The notes below the pieces were generated by a model. It was not told the origin of the DNA, searched no databases, and worked only from the letters and a program-made list of their open reading frames with translations. Source: Aristolochia californica (taxonomy: Eukaryota > Streptophyta > Magnoliopsida > Piperales > Aristolochiaceae). From it: DNA of 64,000 nt. This document shows, piece after piece, positions 22,120-31,729 of this stretch. Numbering within the stretch: the first letter of the stretch is position 1; each line of letters opens with the position of its first letter. The stretch spans positions 10,546,748 to 10,610,747 of the forward strand of contig JARWKL010000006.1 in NCBI GenBank assembly GCA_029961685.1. Direction: 5' to 3'. The position numbers and the translations under genes are program-made.

Positions 22120-23001
22120 ATAGGGTAATGTAGCTCATTGGTGGGACAACCTTCCCGAAGACCAAAAGCGAGCTACCTCAACATCTATAGCTAATATCTT
22201 AAAAGGATTAGTGGCAAAAATATCAAAAGAATTTCTAGGAATACATCCAATCCTAGAAGCTGACAATGAGAGAACTAAACAAAGAAAACGTTTAGAAACA
22301 CTTAAAAAATTAAGCAAGTTACAAATTTGTAACATTTTTTTATGAGAAGTATTATTGCGAATTTTCAAGTTACTTCTACAAACTGACAAAAGATGATCAG
22401 AAACCTTACCTGCCCATCTTTTATTCAAAATTTCCAAAACCTTTTGCAAATGTAGTTGAAAAAGACTACATTATAAAATATTGGCAAAATAATCCAGGTT
22501 ACGGTACTGTAACCATGGATAGTTTCCTAAACTTTGATACTTTAGGAAGAAGACACAAGTTTGTACAACACATGTTTGACAAATCTCTGTGAAGCCAAAA
22601 AACTACAAAAGAAAAGTAGTAAGGCACACAAACAAGCATTATGTAGTTTTGACCAGAAAAAAAATGTAGGAGTTTATGGTTGTAAAACCAACTATCATAA
22701 TCAAATAAAATGTCCTAAGAAATTTCATAAGAAAAAATTCAGGATACAACCAAGTTCAACATCTAGGTATACTCCCCGAAAGAGATACTTCAGAAAAAGA
22801 ACAAACTTTGGCCCCACCACATCCAATAGAGGGTCAAATGCATATTGCCCAAAAGGCGAAACCCCTAAGCAAATGCAAATACTGGATATGCCAAAAAGAA
22901 GGACATTTCTCTCAAGAATGTCCAAATACCCAGAAAACACGGCAATAAAATCCTTACTTGTTACTCACCGAAGACAAAGGCATGGAAATCATCCATCATG
23001 A
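22120..23001 (+). pseudogene. EPRV capsid protein with damaged zinc finger
   Basis: The capsid reading starts at 'GNVAHWWDNLPED'-type sequence right after the array, so the N-terminal half is deleted. It continues with 'KISKEFLGIHP', a shift near 22345, 'YGTVTMDSFLNFDTLGRRH' near 22500, and the open basic tail 22561-23001 ('KKNVGVYGCKTNYHNQ'). The knuckle near 22875-22930 reads Tyr-Trp-Ile-Cys in another frame, so one Cys is lost. Non-functional copy. Confidence 0.75.
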
Positions 23002-23796
23002 TGAAATCCGGTCAGATGATCAAGTATATGAACCTCATCTTGAAACTGGGTCTTCCACCTCAGAGAACTCAGAAAACATGTCAAACTCTTCAGGCACCTT
23101 CTCTGAATGAGTATTCGCATAAATGCAGAGCATGTAGCTTCTAGAAATTCATATATCACGGTCATGCTTAAGCTACCCGGATATATCAAATTCCATATAC
23201 ACCCTCTCGTAGACACAAAAAGTTCATATTGTCTTGCCAGACAAAATTTACTGCCCACGGATCTATGGAAACCACTTGAAGTACCCCTTCAAGTAACAGT
23301 TGGCTCAGAAGAAAATATTTCTCTTCCCGTAGAAGCCCGAAACATTCTTCTCGACATTGGAGTTAAAACATTTATGATCCCAAAACTCATTAGTTTAGGA
23401 CCAAAAATAAACTCAGGACAATATTTAGTCCTCGAAAATGAATGGTTCATGTTCCACGCCCATGTTGAACAAACGCCAGTATACTATAAACTTCGTTGTC
23501 ATACTCGACATGAAATAGATAATTCTACGGTATTTTTTTGCACTATAAAACCCTTTGAAGCCTTTGCCATTTCTGGCAATGGAGACGTTCTCCATCTGGT
23601 CTTCAAAAAATGCAGCAAACAGGGTGATGAGGTTCCCCCCTTGGAATCTCTCCTACTCATAGAATCCTGCAACTCATAAGTTCAACAACTTCCGGATTCC
23701 ATCTGTTCTAAGAAACCATTAGAATGGTGGAGTAAACAAAAATCATATGCCGACCTTGAACTTCTTAATCCTTAAAAATAAATTCGAGAAAAACCT
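23002..23796 (+). pseudogene. EPRV aspartic protease, active-site mutant
   Basis: The open frame 23107-23679 spans the retropepsin domain. The active site near 23205-23225 reads Asp-Thr-Lys-Ser instead of Asp-Thr-Gly-Ser, which should abolish catalysis. Further motifs include 'ARNILLDIGVKTFMIPK' and 'ENEWFMFHAHVEQTPVYY'. A stop after 'LLLIESCNS' at 23677-23679 separates it from RT. Confidence 0.82.
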
Positions 23797-24560
23797 ATGG
23801 TTTACACTCCTTCTGATGTTGAAGAATTTTCAACAAAGATAAATGACTTGCTCACTCTAGGATTAATACATGCAAGTTATTCTCCACATACTTCTCATGC
23901 TTTTCTTGTTAGGAATCATGCAGAGATAAAACGTGGAAAAGCAAAAATGGTCATTAACTATAAAAAGGTTAATGAAGCCACAAAAATGGACAGCTACTAC
24001 CTTCCCAATAAAGAAAGGTTAATAACTGCAATATGAGGAAAACAATGGTTTTCCAAGTTTGATTGCAAGTCAGGGTTTTGGCAAATTTGTCTCATCGAAA
24101 GAGCTATTCCCCTTACTGCATCCAGTTGTCCTTCGGGACATTATGAGTGGCTTGTTATGCCCTCTAGGTTAAAACAAGCACCCAACATATTTCAAAGAAG
24201 AATGGACAACATCCTCAAACCATTCTTTAAATTCTGCTTAGTTTATGTTGATGACATTCTAGTCTTTTTGGAAACAAAGGATCAACATAAAGAGCAATTA
24301 ATTAAGGTATTAAATGCCTCAAAAATTTTGGGATAGCACTCAACAAAAAGAAATCAAAATTGTTTAAAAGTAAGATTTCTTAGGATTAAACATCTCAAAA
24401 GGAGAAATCGTTCTTCAAAATCATATTCTGGAAAAATTAGAAGTTTTTCCAAATGAGATAGAAGATGTAAAACAACTTCAACGATTCTTAGGATGCCTAA
24501 CATATGTTGAAAAACTTATAAAGAATTTAGTAGAAATTAGGAAACACTTTCAACCAAAGT
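23797..24560 (+). pseudogene. EPRV reverse transcriptase
   Basis: Frame 23797-24036 has 'HTSHAFLVRNHAEIKRGKAK' and 'INYKKVNEATK', and stops at TGA 24034-24036. The block 1 copy has CGA at that place. The same frame continues to about 24340, with 'KFDCKSGFWQICLIERA', 'GHYEWLVMP' and the catalytic 'FCLVYVDDILVF' intact near 24230-24265. Later shifts lead to 'LQRFLGCLTYVEKLIKNL' near 24475-24530. The YVDD form and the 'IFQRRMDNILK' stretch are badnavirus/caulimovirus-like. Confidence 0.88.
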
Positions 24561-25068
24561 TAAAGAAAGATGTCAAATGGGATGGACTCCCACAGACAAT
24601 TCAGAAGTTATCCGGATCAAACAATTGATGAAATGCCTCATAGTGTTAACTCTACCAGATCAGGATGCAAAACTAATTTTAGAAACTGACACCTCACATC
24701 ATACTTGGGTAGCAGTACTAAAATGTAAAACCAATGATTCTGAGAGAATATGTAAATATACCTCAGGAAAATTTTCATCTGCTAAAATAAACTATTATTC
24801 TTATGACAAGGAATTTTTAGTAGTAAAAAAAGGGATAAAGAAATTTTACATTTATCTCTCCCCTAAAGAATTTCTTTTTGGAACTGATTGTAAAACTTTT
24901 GTCGATTTTATGACAAGAAAATTAGAAGATTCACTTCACCGACGTAGATTACTCCGTTAGCTGCATTGGTTCTTCCAATTCTCTTTTACTATTAAACATA
25001 TTAAAGGAGATAAAATTTATTTACCTGATACTCTTACTCGAGAATTTTCTTGTATTTCATACAGGTAA
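24561..25068 (+). pseudogene. EPRV RNase H and polyprotein C-terminus
   Basis: Frame 24577-24960 encodes RNase H: 'LILETDTSHHTWVAVLK', 'YDKEFLVVKKGIKKFYIYL'. TAG at 24958-24960 replaces a tryptophan codon in 'LLRWLHWF'-type sequence. The frame then runs on through 'HIKGDKIYLPDTLTREF', the usual caulimovirid RNase H end, to the natural stop TAA at 25066-25068. ORF2 starts one base later. Confidence 0.85.
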
Positions 25069-25069
25069 A

Positions 25070-25764
25070 ATGGATCCCCTCAGCAACACACTGACGGACC
25101 TAGAAGCAGCAATCGCCACACTCATGGTATTGCTCTCAACCCTATAGTCACTCTTCGACAGTCTTTTAGTTCTTACTGAACGAGGAGATATATTCCAAGA
25201 ACTGTGCCCATAACGGGTTAAGTGGAAAACTCTTACAACTCAAGGTGAAGGAATTAACCGAAGAGATAAAAGAGCTCACCAAAGGCATGATATGCCAAGC
25301 TCCTCCGGGACTTCTACCGGATCTCCATCACGAGAAAAGGAAGCAACAACGTTCGTTAACAAGCAGACGGATGACTGTAGTGTTTTGATAAACATAGGTC
25401 GACCCAGGATTTCTACCGGTCATGCCAGGCATGAAAAGGAAACCACAACCCAGTCTTCTTTAAAGATAGGGGAATCAGGGATTTCTACCTGCCAGTCCAG
25501 AGCGGGAAAGGAAACCATAGTGATTTTGTCAAAATTGGAATCAGGGACTTCTACCTACCAGTCTCAAGCTGGAAAGGAATTCATTACGGATCCATCTCTG
25601 ATATAAACAGACTTGTCTAGTAATGAATTTTCATTCAAGACAAAATTGGTTACCCCGTTTGAGTTTACAAGGTTGTAAACCCTAAATAAACCAGGAAAAA
25701 CAAGTTTTAATGAGTTTGAGTTTAATACTACCCAAAAGACCGGCCTGTTAGGAGCAGAAAACAT
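25070..25764 (+). pseudogene. EPRV ORF2 N-terminal part with amino-acid repeats
   Basis: The ATG at 25070-25072 lies one base after the polyprotein stop (TAA-A-ATG). The N-terminus ('MDPLSNTLTDLEAAIATL') is heptad-like and could form a coiled coil. After stops and shifts, frame 25292-25606 contains three imperfect repeats of about 23 residues, each built on 'SGxSTxQSxAGKE', followed by 'SSNEFSFKTKLVTPFEF'. The rest of ORF2 is missing; the copy ends near 25764 at the GC-rich inserted piece. Function unknown. Confidence 0.65.
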
Positions 25765-25993
25765 AGGTACTTAACCCTAGGACCATAACATCACACCCCA
25801 CCATCGTGAGTTGATGACCACGGCGGCGCAACGACACTGGCCCAACCCGGTGGCCTACTTCTAGTGCCCCTTCGCAGTTCTCCAGGTCCCCTCCACTAGG
25901 TCGCCCCTTCCGAACGTACCAGTAATTTTAATCCAGCTTTTCCGTGTCCCGGGACTCGAACTCGCGACGTGGGAGCCCGCTCTGATACCAAAT
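25765..25993 (-). other. GC-rich inserted fragment with primer site and tRNA-like B-box
   Basis: About 230 bp, clearly more GC-rich than its surroundings, separates two parts of ORF2 that are not contiguous. On the minus strand it begins TTTGGTATCAGAGCGGGC (25978 region), followed about 20 bp later by GAGTTCGAGTCCCGG, which resembles an RNA polymerase III B-box / T-arm. Near 25785 it contains TGTTATGG, the LTR-start sequence of the gypsy families here. It could be a fragment of a small LTR element's leader, a tRNA-derived SINE or filler DNA. I cannot decide. Confidence 0.4.
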
Positions 25994-26561
25994 GTTCAGG
26001 AAAAATACAAAGGAAGGCTTTTGCAAGATGGCACAGAAGACGTTTCCAAAAGAGCACACATGTAGATTGTGCACAGAAAGGCAGTTGTCCAAATGAACAA
26101 TCAACAACCATGTCAAGAGACACTACATCTGACAAGTCAGCAGCCACTCAGGCAAAAGATAAAATCAAAGTTAGCAAAGGCGGCTTCAAAAGTCAGCAAA
26201 GGCAGCCCCACAAAGGTCAGCAAAGGCAGCTACAAAAGATTCCTATACGTCAACAACATGATGTCACAAGAGGAAAAGTCTTTACTACCCCTGCTTTAGG
26301 AGTCGAAAGGTAATATTGCAAGGGCAAAAAAGGAAAACCAAAAAGACAAAAAGTTACACTTTGTCTTTAAACACAACTAAGGGTAAAAGAGGAAAGAAAA
26401 AAGCCCCTGTGGCTATAAAACCGAAGCTCTCCCAATGGCTGGGTCATTTGAAAAACACTCCACTCTTTCATTCAAAGAAGAAGAAGGCAATTTTTGGCAA
26501 TCATCGGCCGACAACTTCCTTAAAGAATGGTATGTGCAAAACAACCGTAATGGCTGAATAG
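25994..26561 (+). promoter_or_regulatory. EPRV ORF2 tail, enhancer repeats and promoter
   Basis: 25994-26100 matches the last codons of ORF2 ('HRKAVVQMNN' in a shifted frame). Then come three or four copies of the roughly 25-bp AAAGGCGGCT/AAAGGCAGC repeat (26168-26240), a TACGTCA motif near 26248, and CTATAAAA at 26413-26420. The promoter-spanning frame is split by an indel; its second half (26316-26561) is open and ends 'MCKTTVMAE'. Confidence 0.65.
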
Positions 26562-26724
26562 TAAAGAGGGAACCGATCGGTAGCACAGTCGGTAACTTTG
26601 GGAGTTATGTAGATATGTAATTTTTATTTTCCTTTTTTAAGGATATGTATGTTTTTATATTTTCGCAATCCGCATGTTTGTAATATTTCAATTCGTACAG
26701 TATTTATTGTTATTTTTTATGTTC

Positions 26725-26759
<35 letters not shown>

Positions 26760-27203
26760 GAATCTTCACTGTGTTTGTTTTTACTATTCAAAAGTTATTG
26801 TTCAAAAGTATTGTTCTTTTTTACTGTTCATGATTTATGTTCATGTTTACTGTTCACTCGTCAATAGTAATCGTATCGAAATAGTGCCAAATAAGATAGA
26901 AGTTGAGACTTAGAATCATTCGACTACGCTCCAAGGTAGAAAACGAAACGGAGTTGAGCTCTACCCTGCTGAAGCAGCCATGGAGCCGCATTGGTTGACA
27001 TGTACGGCTCGGGGACCTCTTAAAACCGCGATGGTGTTATAACACTTTAGACCACATGATGGTAAGCCGACAGGAATAGGGTCAAACCCTGAAGAAGTTC
27101 TAAGTAGCAGCATAAATCATGTTGGGCCTATTAGATAGCTATTAAAAATTGAAAATGAATAAAGAGCAGTAACATGTGGTAGAAACAGATAGTAGCAGGC
27201 ATG
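26562..27203 (+). other. EPRV leader with (CA)n(TA)n microsatellite
   Basis: Plus-strand leader homologous to 21178-21944. The dinucleotide run at 26728-26759 lies at the same position as the (TA)n run at 16258-16303 in the minus-strand copy. No gene was found. Confidence 0.7.
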
Positions 27204-27425
27204 GTGAAATGATAGGATGTATGAATATCACCAGATGAATAGTATTATGTGAGTCATCGTTGTTTTTCGCTGCCCTTATTCCTAGGTTTCTAGTTCTGAT
27301 GCCCTCGTCACTAAAATGTGAAATGATAAGATATATGACTAGGACTAGCTGAATAATATTGTGTGAGTCATCATTGTTTTCCACTGCCCTTATTCCTAAG
27401 TTTCTAGTTCTGCTGCCCTTGTTGT
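27204..27425. repeat. Tandem duplication of 114 bp at the inverted junction
   Basis: The sequence starting GTGAAATGATA at 27204 recurs at 27318 (period 114 bp) and includes the TTTCTAGTTCTG..GCCC motif. A further copy of about 27 bp of its end follows at about 27408-27450. It sits where the plus-strand leader meets the minus-strand primer-site array and is absent from other leader copies. Confidence 0.65.
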
Positions 27426-27439
27426 GTTTCTAGTTCCGC

Positions 27440-27605
27440 TACCCTCGTTGTGTTACCAATTTAAACACAATGACTACAACAGCCTAATATGATACCAGAA
27501 GTACTATTGCTCTTATACCATTTTAAAAAAATGGAACTATAACAGCCTAGTATGATACCAAAAGCATTATTGCTCTGATACCATTTTAAAATCAACGGGA
27601 ACACA
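27440..27605 (-). repeat. Primer-binding-site tandem array (about 2.5 units)
   Basis: Two full units and part of a third of the roughly 60-bp repeat, with an exact minus-strand TGGTATCAGAGC near 27572-27583. This is the shortest array in the window, cut at the inverted junction. Confidence 0.77.
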
Positions 27606-28307
27606 CTAACATTTATGACAGGAGATGGGGGCAGCAAAAAATAACAATGACTAACACAATACTATTCATACAGTCCTATTCATACATTTCTATCATTTCA
27701 CCATTAATATTCCCGCTAGTTCCTACCACATGTCACTACTATTTACTCGTTTGAGTCTATTTTTAATAGTTATCTAATAGGTCCAACATGACTTCTGCTG
27801 TTACTCAGAACTTCTTCAGGGTTTGACCCTATTCCTGTCGGCTTTCCACAACGTGGGCAATCGTTTATACGTCCTCACGGTTTTCAGAGGTCCCCAAGCT
27901 GAGCATGTCAATCATTGTGGCTCCATGGCTGGTTCAGTAGGGTAGAGCACAACCTCGTTTCATTTTCTATCTCGGAGCGTAGCCGAATAATTCCAAGTCT
28001 CTAGCTTCTGTCCTATTTGGCACTATCTCAATACTATTACTATTTACGAGTGAACAGTAAACATGAAGAGTAAAAATGTACAGTAACTTTAGAATATTAA
28101 AAACAAACACTGTGGAGATTCATATGCGGAAGATGAACAATATAACATTCACTGTATGAATTGAAATATTACAAACATGTAGAAATATAAAATATTGTTT
28201 GACAAAAAATAAAAACAATACATATCCATAAAAAAGGAAAAATAAAAACTACATAGCTACATAACTCACGAAGTTACCGATTATGCTAGCGGTCAGCTCC
28301 CTCTATA
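27606..28307 (-). other. EPRV leader
   Basis: Minus-strand leader homologous to 2078-2769 and 15671-16483. With the plus-strand leader at 26562-27203 it forms an imperfect inverted repeat. No gene was found. Confidence 0.72.
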
Positions 28308-28724
28308 CTACTTAGCCATTACGGCTGTTTTGCACATATCGTGCTTAGAGGAAGTTGTCAGAGGATTCTCGCCGAAAATCGCCTTCTTCTTCTTCTTCGA
28401 ATGAAAGAGTGGAGTGTTTTTCGAATGTCTCAACCAATGGGAGAGCTTCGGTTTTATAGCCGTGGGGGTTTTTTTATTTCCTCTTTTACCCTTAATTGAA
28501 AGGTCTGTGTTTAAAGACAAAGGGTAACTTTTGTCTTTTTGGTTTTCCTTTTTTGCCCTTTCATTAATACCTTTCTGCGCCGAAAGCAGGGGTAGTAAAT
28601 ACTTTTCTTCTTGTGACATAATGTTGATGACGTATAGGAATCGTTTGTAGCCGCCTTTGCTGACTTTGATTTTGTCTTGTGCATGAGTGGCTATTGTCTT
28701 GTCGGTTGTAGTGTCTACTGACAT
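28308..28724 (-). promoter_or_regulatory. EPRV promoter and best copy of the promoter-spanning ORF
   Basis: CTATAAAA (minus strand) lies at 28452-28459. The 138-codon frame 28724-28308 starts with ATG 14 bp past the ORF2 stop and crosses the enhancer, TATA box and inferred start site. It is rich in Lys and Ser ('KGGYKRFLYV', 'HSKKKKKAIF') and ends 'MCKTAVMAK'. Copies at 16484-16801 and 2770-3137 align to it without gaps, which is more than expected of purely regulatory DNA. Whether it is translated is unknown. Confidence 0.55.
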
Positions 28725-28737
28725 GGCTGCTAACTGT

Positions 28738-30096
28738 TCATTCAGACAGCTGCCTTTTTGTGCACAATTTACAGGTGTATTCTTTTGGAAAAGTCTTTTG
28801 GGCCATCTTACAGAAGCCTTTCTTTGTATTTTTCCTGAAGGAAATATTTCCTCTGAGGAGTTTCTTCAGCGTTACTTTGAGACTGGTCTGAACAGGTGCA
28901 GGAGTCTCTTTATAGCTCTTCGAGAAGATCGTCAGTGGGATGGATGTCTTGTAGATAATGTTTTTCTTCTTCTGAACCAGCTGTTGTATGTATTGTGTCA
29001 GAAGTTTGAGCCCTTGTATTTTTCTGGTTGGCTAGACTACTTCGGGGCATGGCTTCGCCTTTGGAATATGTCCGGGATCATATTCCAGTGTTGCTTCACC
29101 TTCTTTGATGCCTTCAAGAGTTACTATAGAAATGCTTGGAAACATCTTGATGTCAGTAACAATCTCAGCTATGCAGGAAACGAAATTAATCTTGATTCCT
29201 TTGCTTTTTGTTATGGAGATAAAACTTTTGCAAGTCTCCTTAATGTCTTTTGGAAACTTCTCCAAAACCGATAAATCGGTGGTTTGAAGCACTATCTGCT
29301 TTATGAATCCATAGGAATAAAGTATGGATGCATATTTCGAGTCTATGTGTTGACACGGTTTCACTTGATTCCAATTGTTACTGGACTCGGTTGTGAAGAA
29401 GGGAGTGTTCATCCCATGTCCGATTTACTCGTTCCATCTTTGCAATTGAAGGGTGTGGTCGGACTCAATTTTTGAACAAACATTGTCTACCTTTTGAGGA
29501 CGTAGTGAGGGTTCCTCAGACATGATGTTTGAAAGTTTCAAAAGTTTAAATTTCTTTAAAAACTCAGAGTTATAAAACTTGTTTACTTGGTTTATTTAGG
29601 CTTTGCAACCTTGTAAACTAAGACGGGGTAACCAATTTTGTCTTGAATAAAAATTCATTACTAGATAAGTCCATTTCGATCAGAGATGGATTTTTTATGA
29701 CTTCCTTTCCAGCTTCAAACTGGCAGGTGAAAGTCCTTGATTCCGATTTTGAAGAAATCGTTAAGGTTTCCTTTCTAGCTCTGGACTAGCAGGTAGAAAT
29801 CCCGGGTGGACCTGTGTTTATCAAAACATTATAGTCATCCATCTGCTTGTTAGCGGACGTTGTTGCTTCCTTTTCTCTCGATGGACATCCGGTAGAAGTC
29901 CCGGTGGAGCTTGGCATATCATGCCTTTTGGTGAGTTCTTTTAACTCTTTGGTTAATTCCTTAACCTTGAGTTGTAAGAGTTCTCCACTTAACCCGTAAT
30001 GGGCACAGTTCTTTGATATGTCTCCTCATTTAGAAAGAACTAAAAGACTGTCGAAGAGTAACTGTAGCGTTGAGAACAATACCGTGAGTGTGGCGA
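28738..30096 (-). pseudogene. EPRV ORF2 main part (block 3)
   Basis: ORF2 ends at TGA 28738-28740 after 'CTKRQLSE'. The longest sense piece is 29412-29032 ('MNTPFFTTESSNNWNQ', 'SVLEKFPKDIKETCKSFI', 'GIKEGEATLEYDPGHIPK'). It is ended by a TAG that replaces the tryptophan codon present in other copies. Upstream pieces hold the repeats near 29700-29900. Its first codons lie beyond element F at 33842-33889. On the opposite strand 28687-29274 is open for 195 codons. I favour the sense strand because it is collinear with RT. Confidence 0.65.
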
Positions 30097-30369
30097 TGTT
30101 ATGGACTCATTAGGAGTTTATTTGCAATTTCTATTCATTAGGGGTTTATTTTTAATTTATTGAACTTATGGCCTTTGGCATGTTTTCCCTAACTCCCTAT
30201 ATAGGGACGTGAGATGAATGAAAAAATTAAGTATTGAGAAAATTAGAATTAAACAGGTCAAATTCTCCCTGAGAAGTCTAGGTCAGATTCTCCCTCTAAA
30301 GTCCAAGGTCAGTCCTCCTTTAAGGCTCATTCCCTTCCTCCCCACGTTGATCCGAAATGGGGCATAACA
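30097..30369 (+). repeat. 5' LTR of element F
   Basis: 273 bp, with a TATATAG box near 30200 (CCCTATATAGGGACG). It has two copies of the AGGGGTTTATTTGCAATTTC-type repeat that is expanded in the 3' LTR. It also lacks about 24 bp present near the 3' end of the partner. Confidence 0.9.
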
Positions 30370-31342
30370 TCTTCTTGGTATCAGAGTGGACCACCTGTGG
30401 TGATTCATTTTCCTGGGAGGATTTGAGTCGATATTTGGTGGAACAACGTCCAGTTATGGAGAAACAACATCAGGCCATGGTGCAGGCCATGGAGGAAATC
30501 AAGACGAACATGTATGCCGTGAATGAAAATTTACAGCGGATCATATGGCTACTGGATGAGGAAGTGGGTCATGGTCAGATGCCGTTGGGCAATTCCACTC
30601 TTCTGGTCAAGCACCACCATTCCTGTCCACCCCCAACCCCACCACTTCTGCGCCATCAAACCCCGCCCCCACCTAGGGCTCCTCTGCGCCCAGCACAACC
30701 TTCGTAGGCCAAAATGCCAATTCGGGAGCTCTTGGTCACAGAAAAGCTCCTCAAATTCTGACACCAGACGGCGGCGACCCCAAATTGTGCACACCGGAGG
30801 GGTTTTTCCCCACTTGTCTCACAGGAAGCCATACCTCTTGCTGCACAACAGACGCTTCCAGTTCGAAGGATCACAGACTCGGAAAAGCTTTCCGACCTCC
30901 CGATATCAAAAGGCGGGGACCAGATTTTGGGAAATCGGAAGACATTTCTGCCCAAATCCCATCGATACAGGCTGATTTGGGTTCGACCTCCCAAATCCCC
31001 TTCTCACGGCCAGCCGCACATCTTCCCGTACAGTAGACGGAAGTATTCCCATCTGCCTTGGTCACGGCGAATCAATTCGACCCTCCCTCCTCTGTCTCCA
31101 ACAATCTACCAGCACCGGCAAAAACAAGAGTCCAACGGAAAATGAGGATTCACCGTTGGAAACTTATCCAATGGGATGTGACTTCCGACCATCATCTCCC
31201 ACTGGCAATCCCCCTCTCAGCCGAACTGAGGGAACCCAACTTCCAAATTGGGTGGGCGTGGCTCAGAATAAAATTTCGGGGGGAATTGGCTTCCGGCCAA
31301 CAACTATCAGTTTCAATCTTCTTCTCGACAATCCTATGGAGC
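30370..31342 (+). pseudogene. Element F leader and gag-like region
   Basis: The frame 30357-30707 starts in the last bases of the LTR and reads through the primer site ('NIFLVSEW'). It has a helical stretch ('AMVQAMEEIKTNMYAVNENL') and a proline-rich end, the layout of the Gag N-terminus in the other gypsy families here. 30708-31342 has overlapping open frames in all three phases and no recognisable domain. It may be decayed gag or further captured DNA. Confidence 0.5.
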
Positions 31343-31672
31343 ACCCTCGTCCACGCAGTCGTGAGGCATTGTCAAAATGGCAGCTTTGATTCGGCATCTC
31401 TGGTTTTTGATAGACTGGTCAAGGAAGGTTCTCAGCCAAACTCTGTTACTTATTCGTGTTTCCTTCATGGTCTTTGTAATGTTGGTCCTCTTAAGGAAGC
31501 ATGTGATCTGCTCATTGACATGAGAAATAGAGGTGTTTGTCCTAACGTTCAAAATTACACTGGTTTGATCCCTGGGTTGTTTCGAGTGGATTACTTTGAA
31601 TTTCCTATTGGCTTGTTTAACAAGATGTTACAAGATAGTGTGGTTCCTCACCCAATCACTAATAATGCTCGA
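31343..31672 (+). pseudogene. Captured PPR (pentatricopeptide repeat) gene fragment
   Basis: The frame 31058-31675 ends with three consecutive PPR units: a partial unit (residues about 95-127), then two 35-residue units at 128-162 ('NSVTYSCFLHGLCNVGPLKE...') and 163-197 ('NVQNYTGLIPGLFRVDYFEF...'). P-type PPR proteins bind RNA in organelles and have ten or more such units plus a targeting peptide, so this is a short internal piece. The upstream part of the frame is not PPR. The fragment stops about 58 bp before the next captured segment. Confidence 0.85.
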
Positions 31673-31729
31673 TAGCCATGGTATGAATTACTAGTCATAC
31701 CTCTTCGGTTTGAGCTTCTGTGTTCAATC

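Larger units (their letters stand above)
20132..27430 (+). mobile_element. Endogenous pararetrovirus block 2 (plus strand)
   Basis: The orientation flips near 20131-20145: the minus-strand linker coding stops at 'CCTAGGTGC', and plus-strand ORF2 sequence ('HEIDSKYASILYTYGFIKQI') begins. The block then runs ORF2 tail, promoter, leader, primer-site array, capsid, PR, RT, RNase H, ORF2 start, a GC-rich inserted piece, ORF2 tail, promoter and leader. The polyprotein N-terminus, with the viroplasmin-like domain, is missing between array and capsid. It ends in an inverted junction near 27430. Confidence 0.82.

Noticed and set aside
25940..25990. Functional tRNA gene near the B-box-like motif
   Set aside because: No acceptor stem or A-box could be paired by eye; only the T-arm-like motif and a tRNA-complementary primer sequence are present.
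25896..26147. Minus-strand frame at the GC-rich piece as a gene
   Set aside because: It crosses the junction between inserted piece and viral ORF2; the similarity is only to the antisense of ORF2.
30549..31065. Overlapping frames on both strands in element F (for example 30656-30994 minus, 30871-31065 minus) as genes
   Set aside because: No known domain, all in conflict with one another, in a GC-rich stretch where stops are rare by chance.
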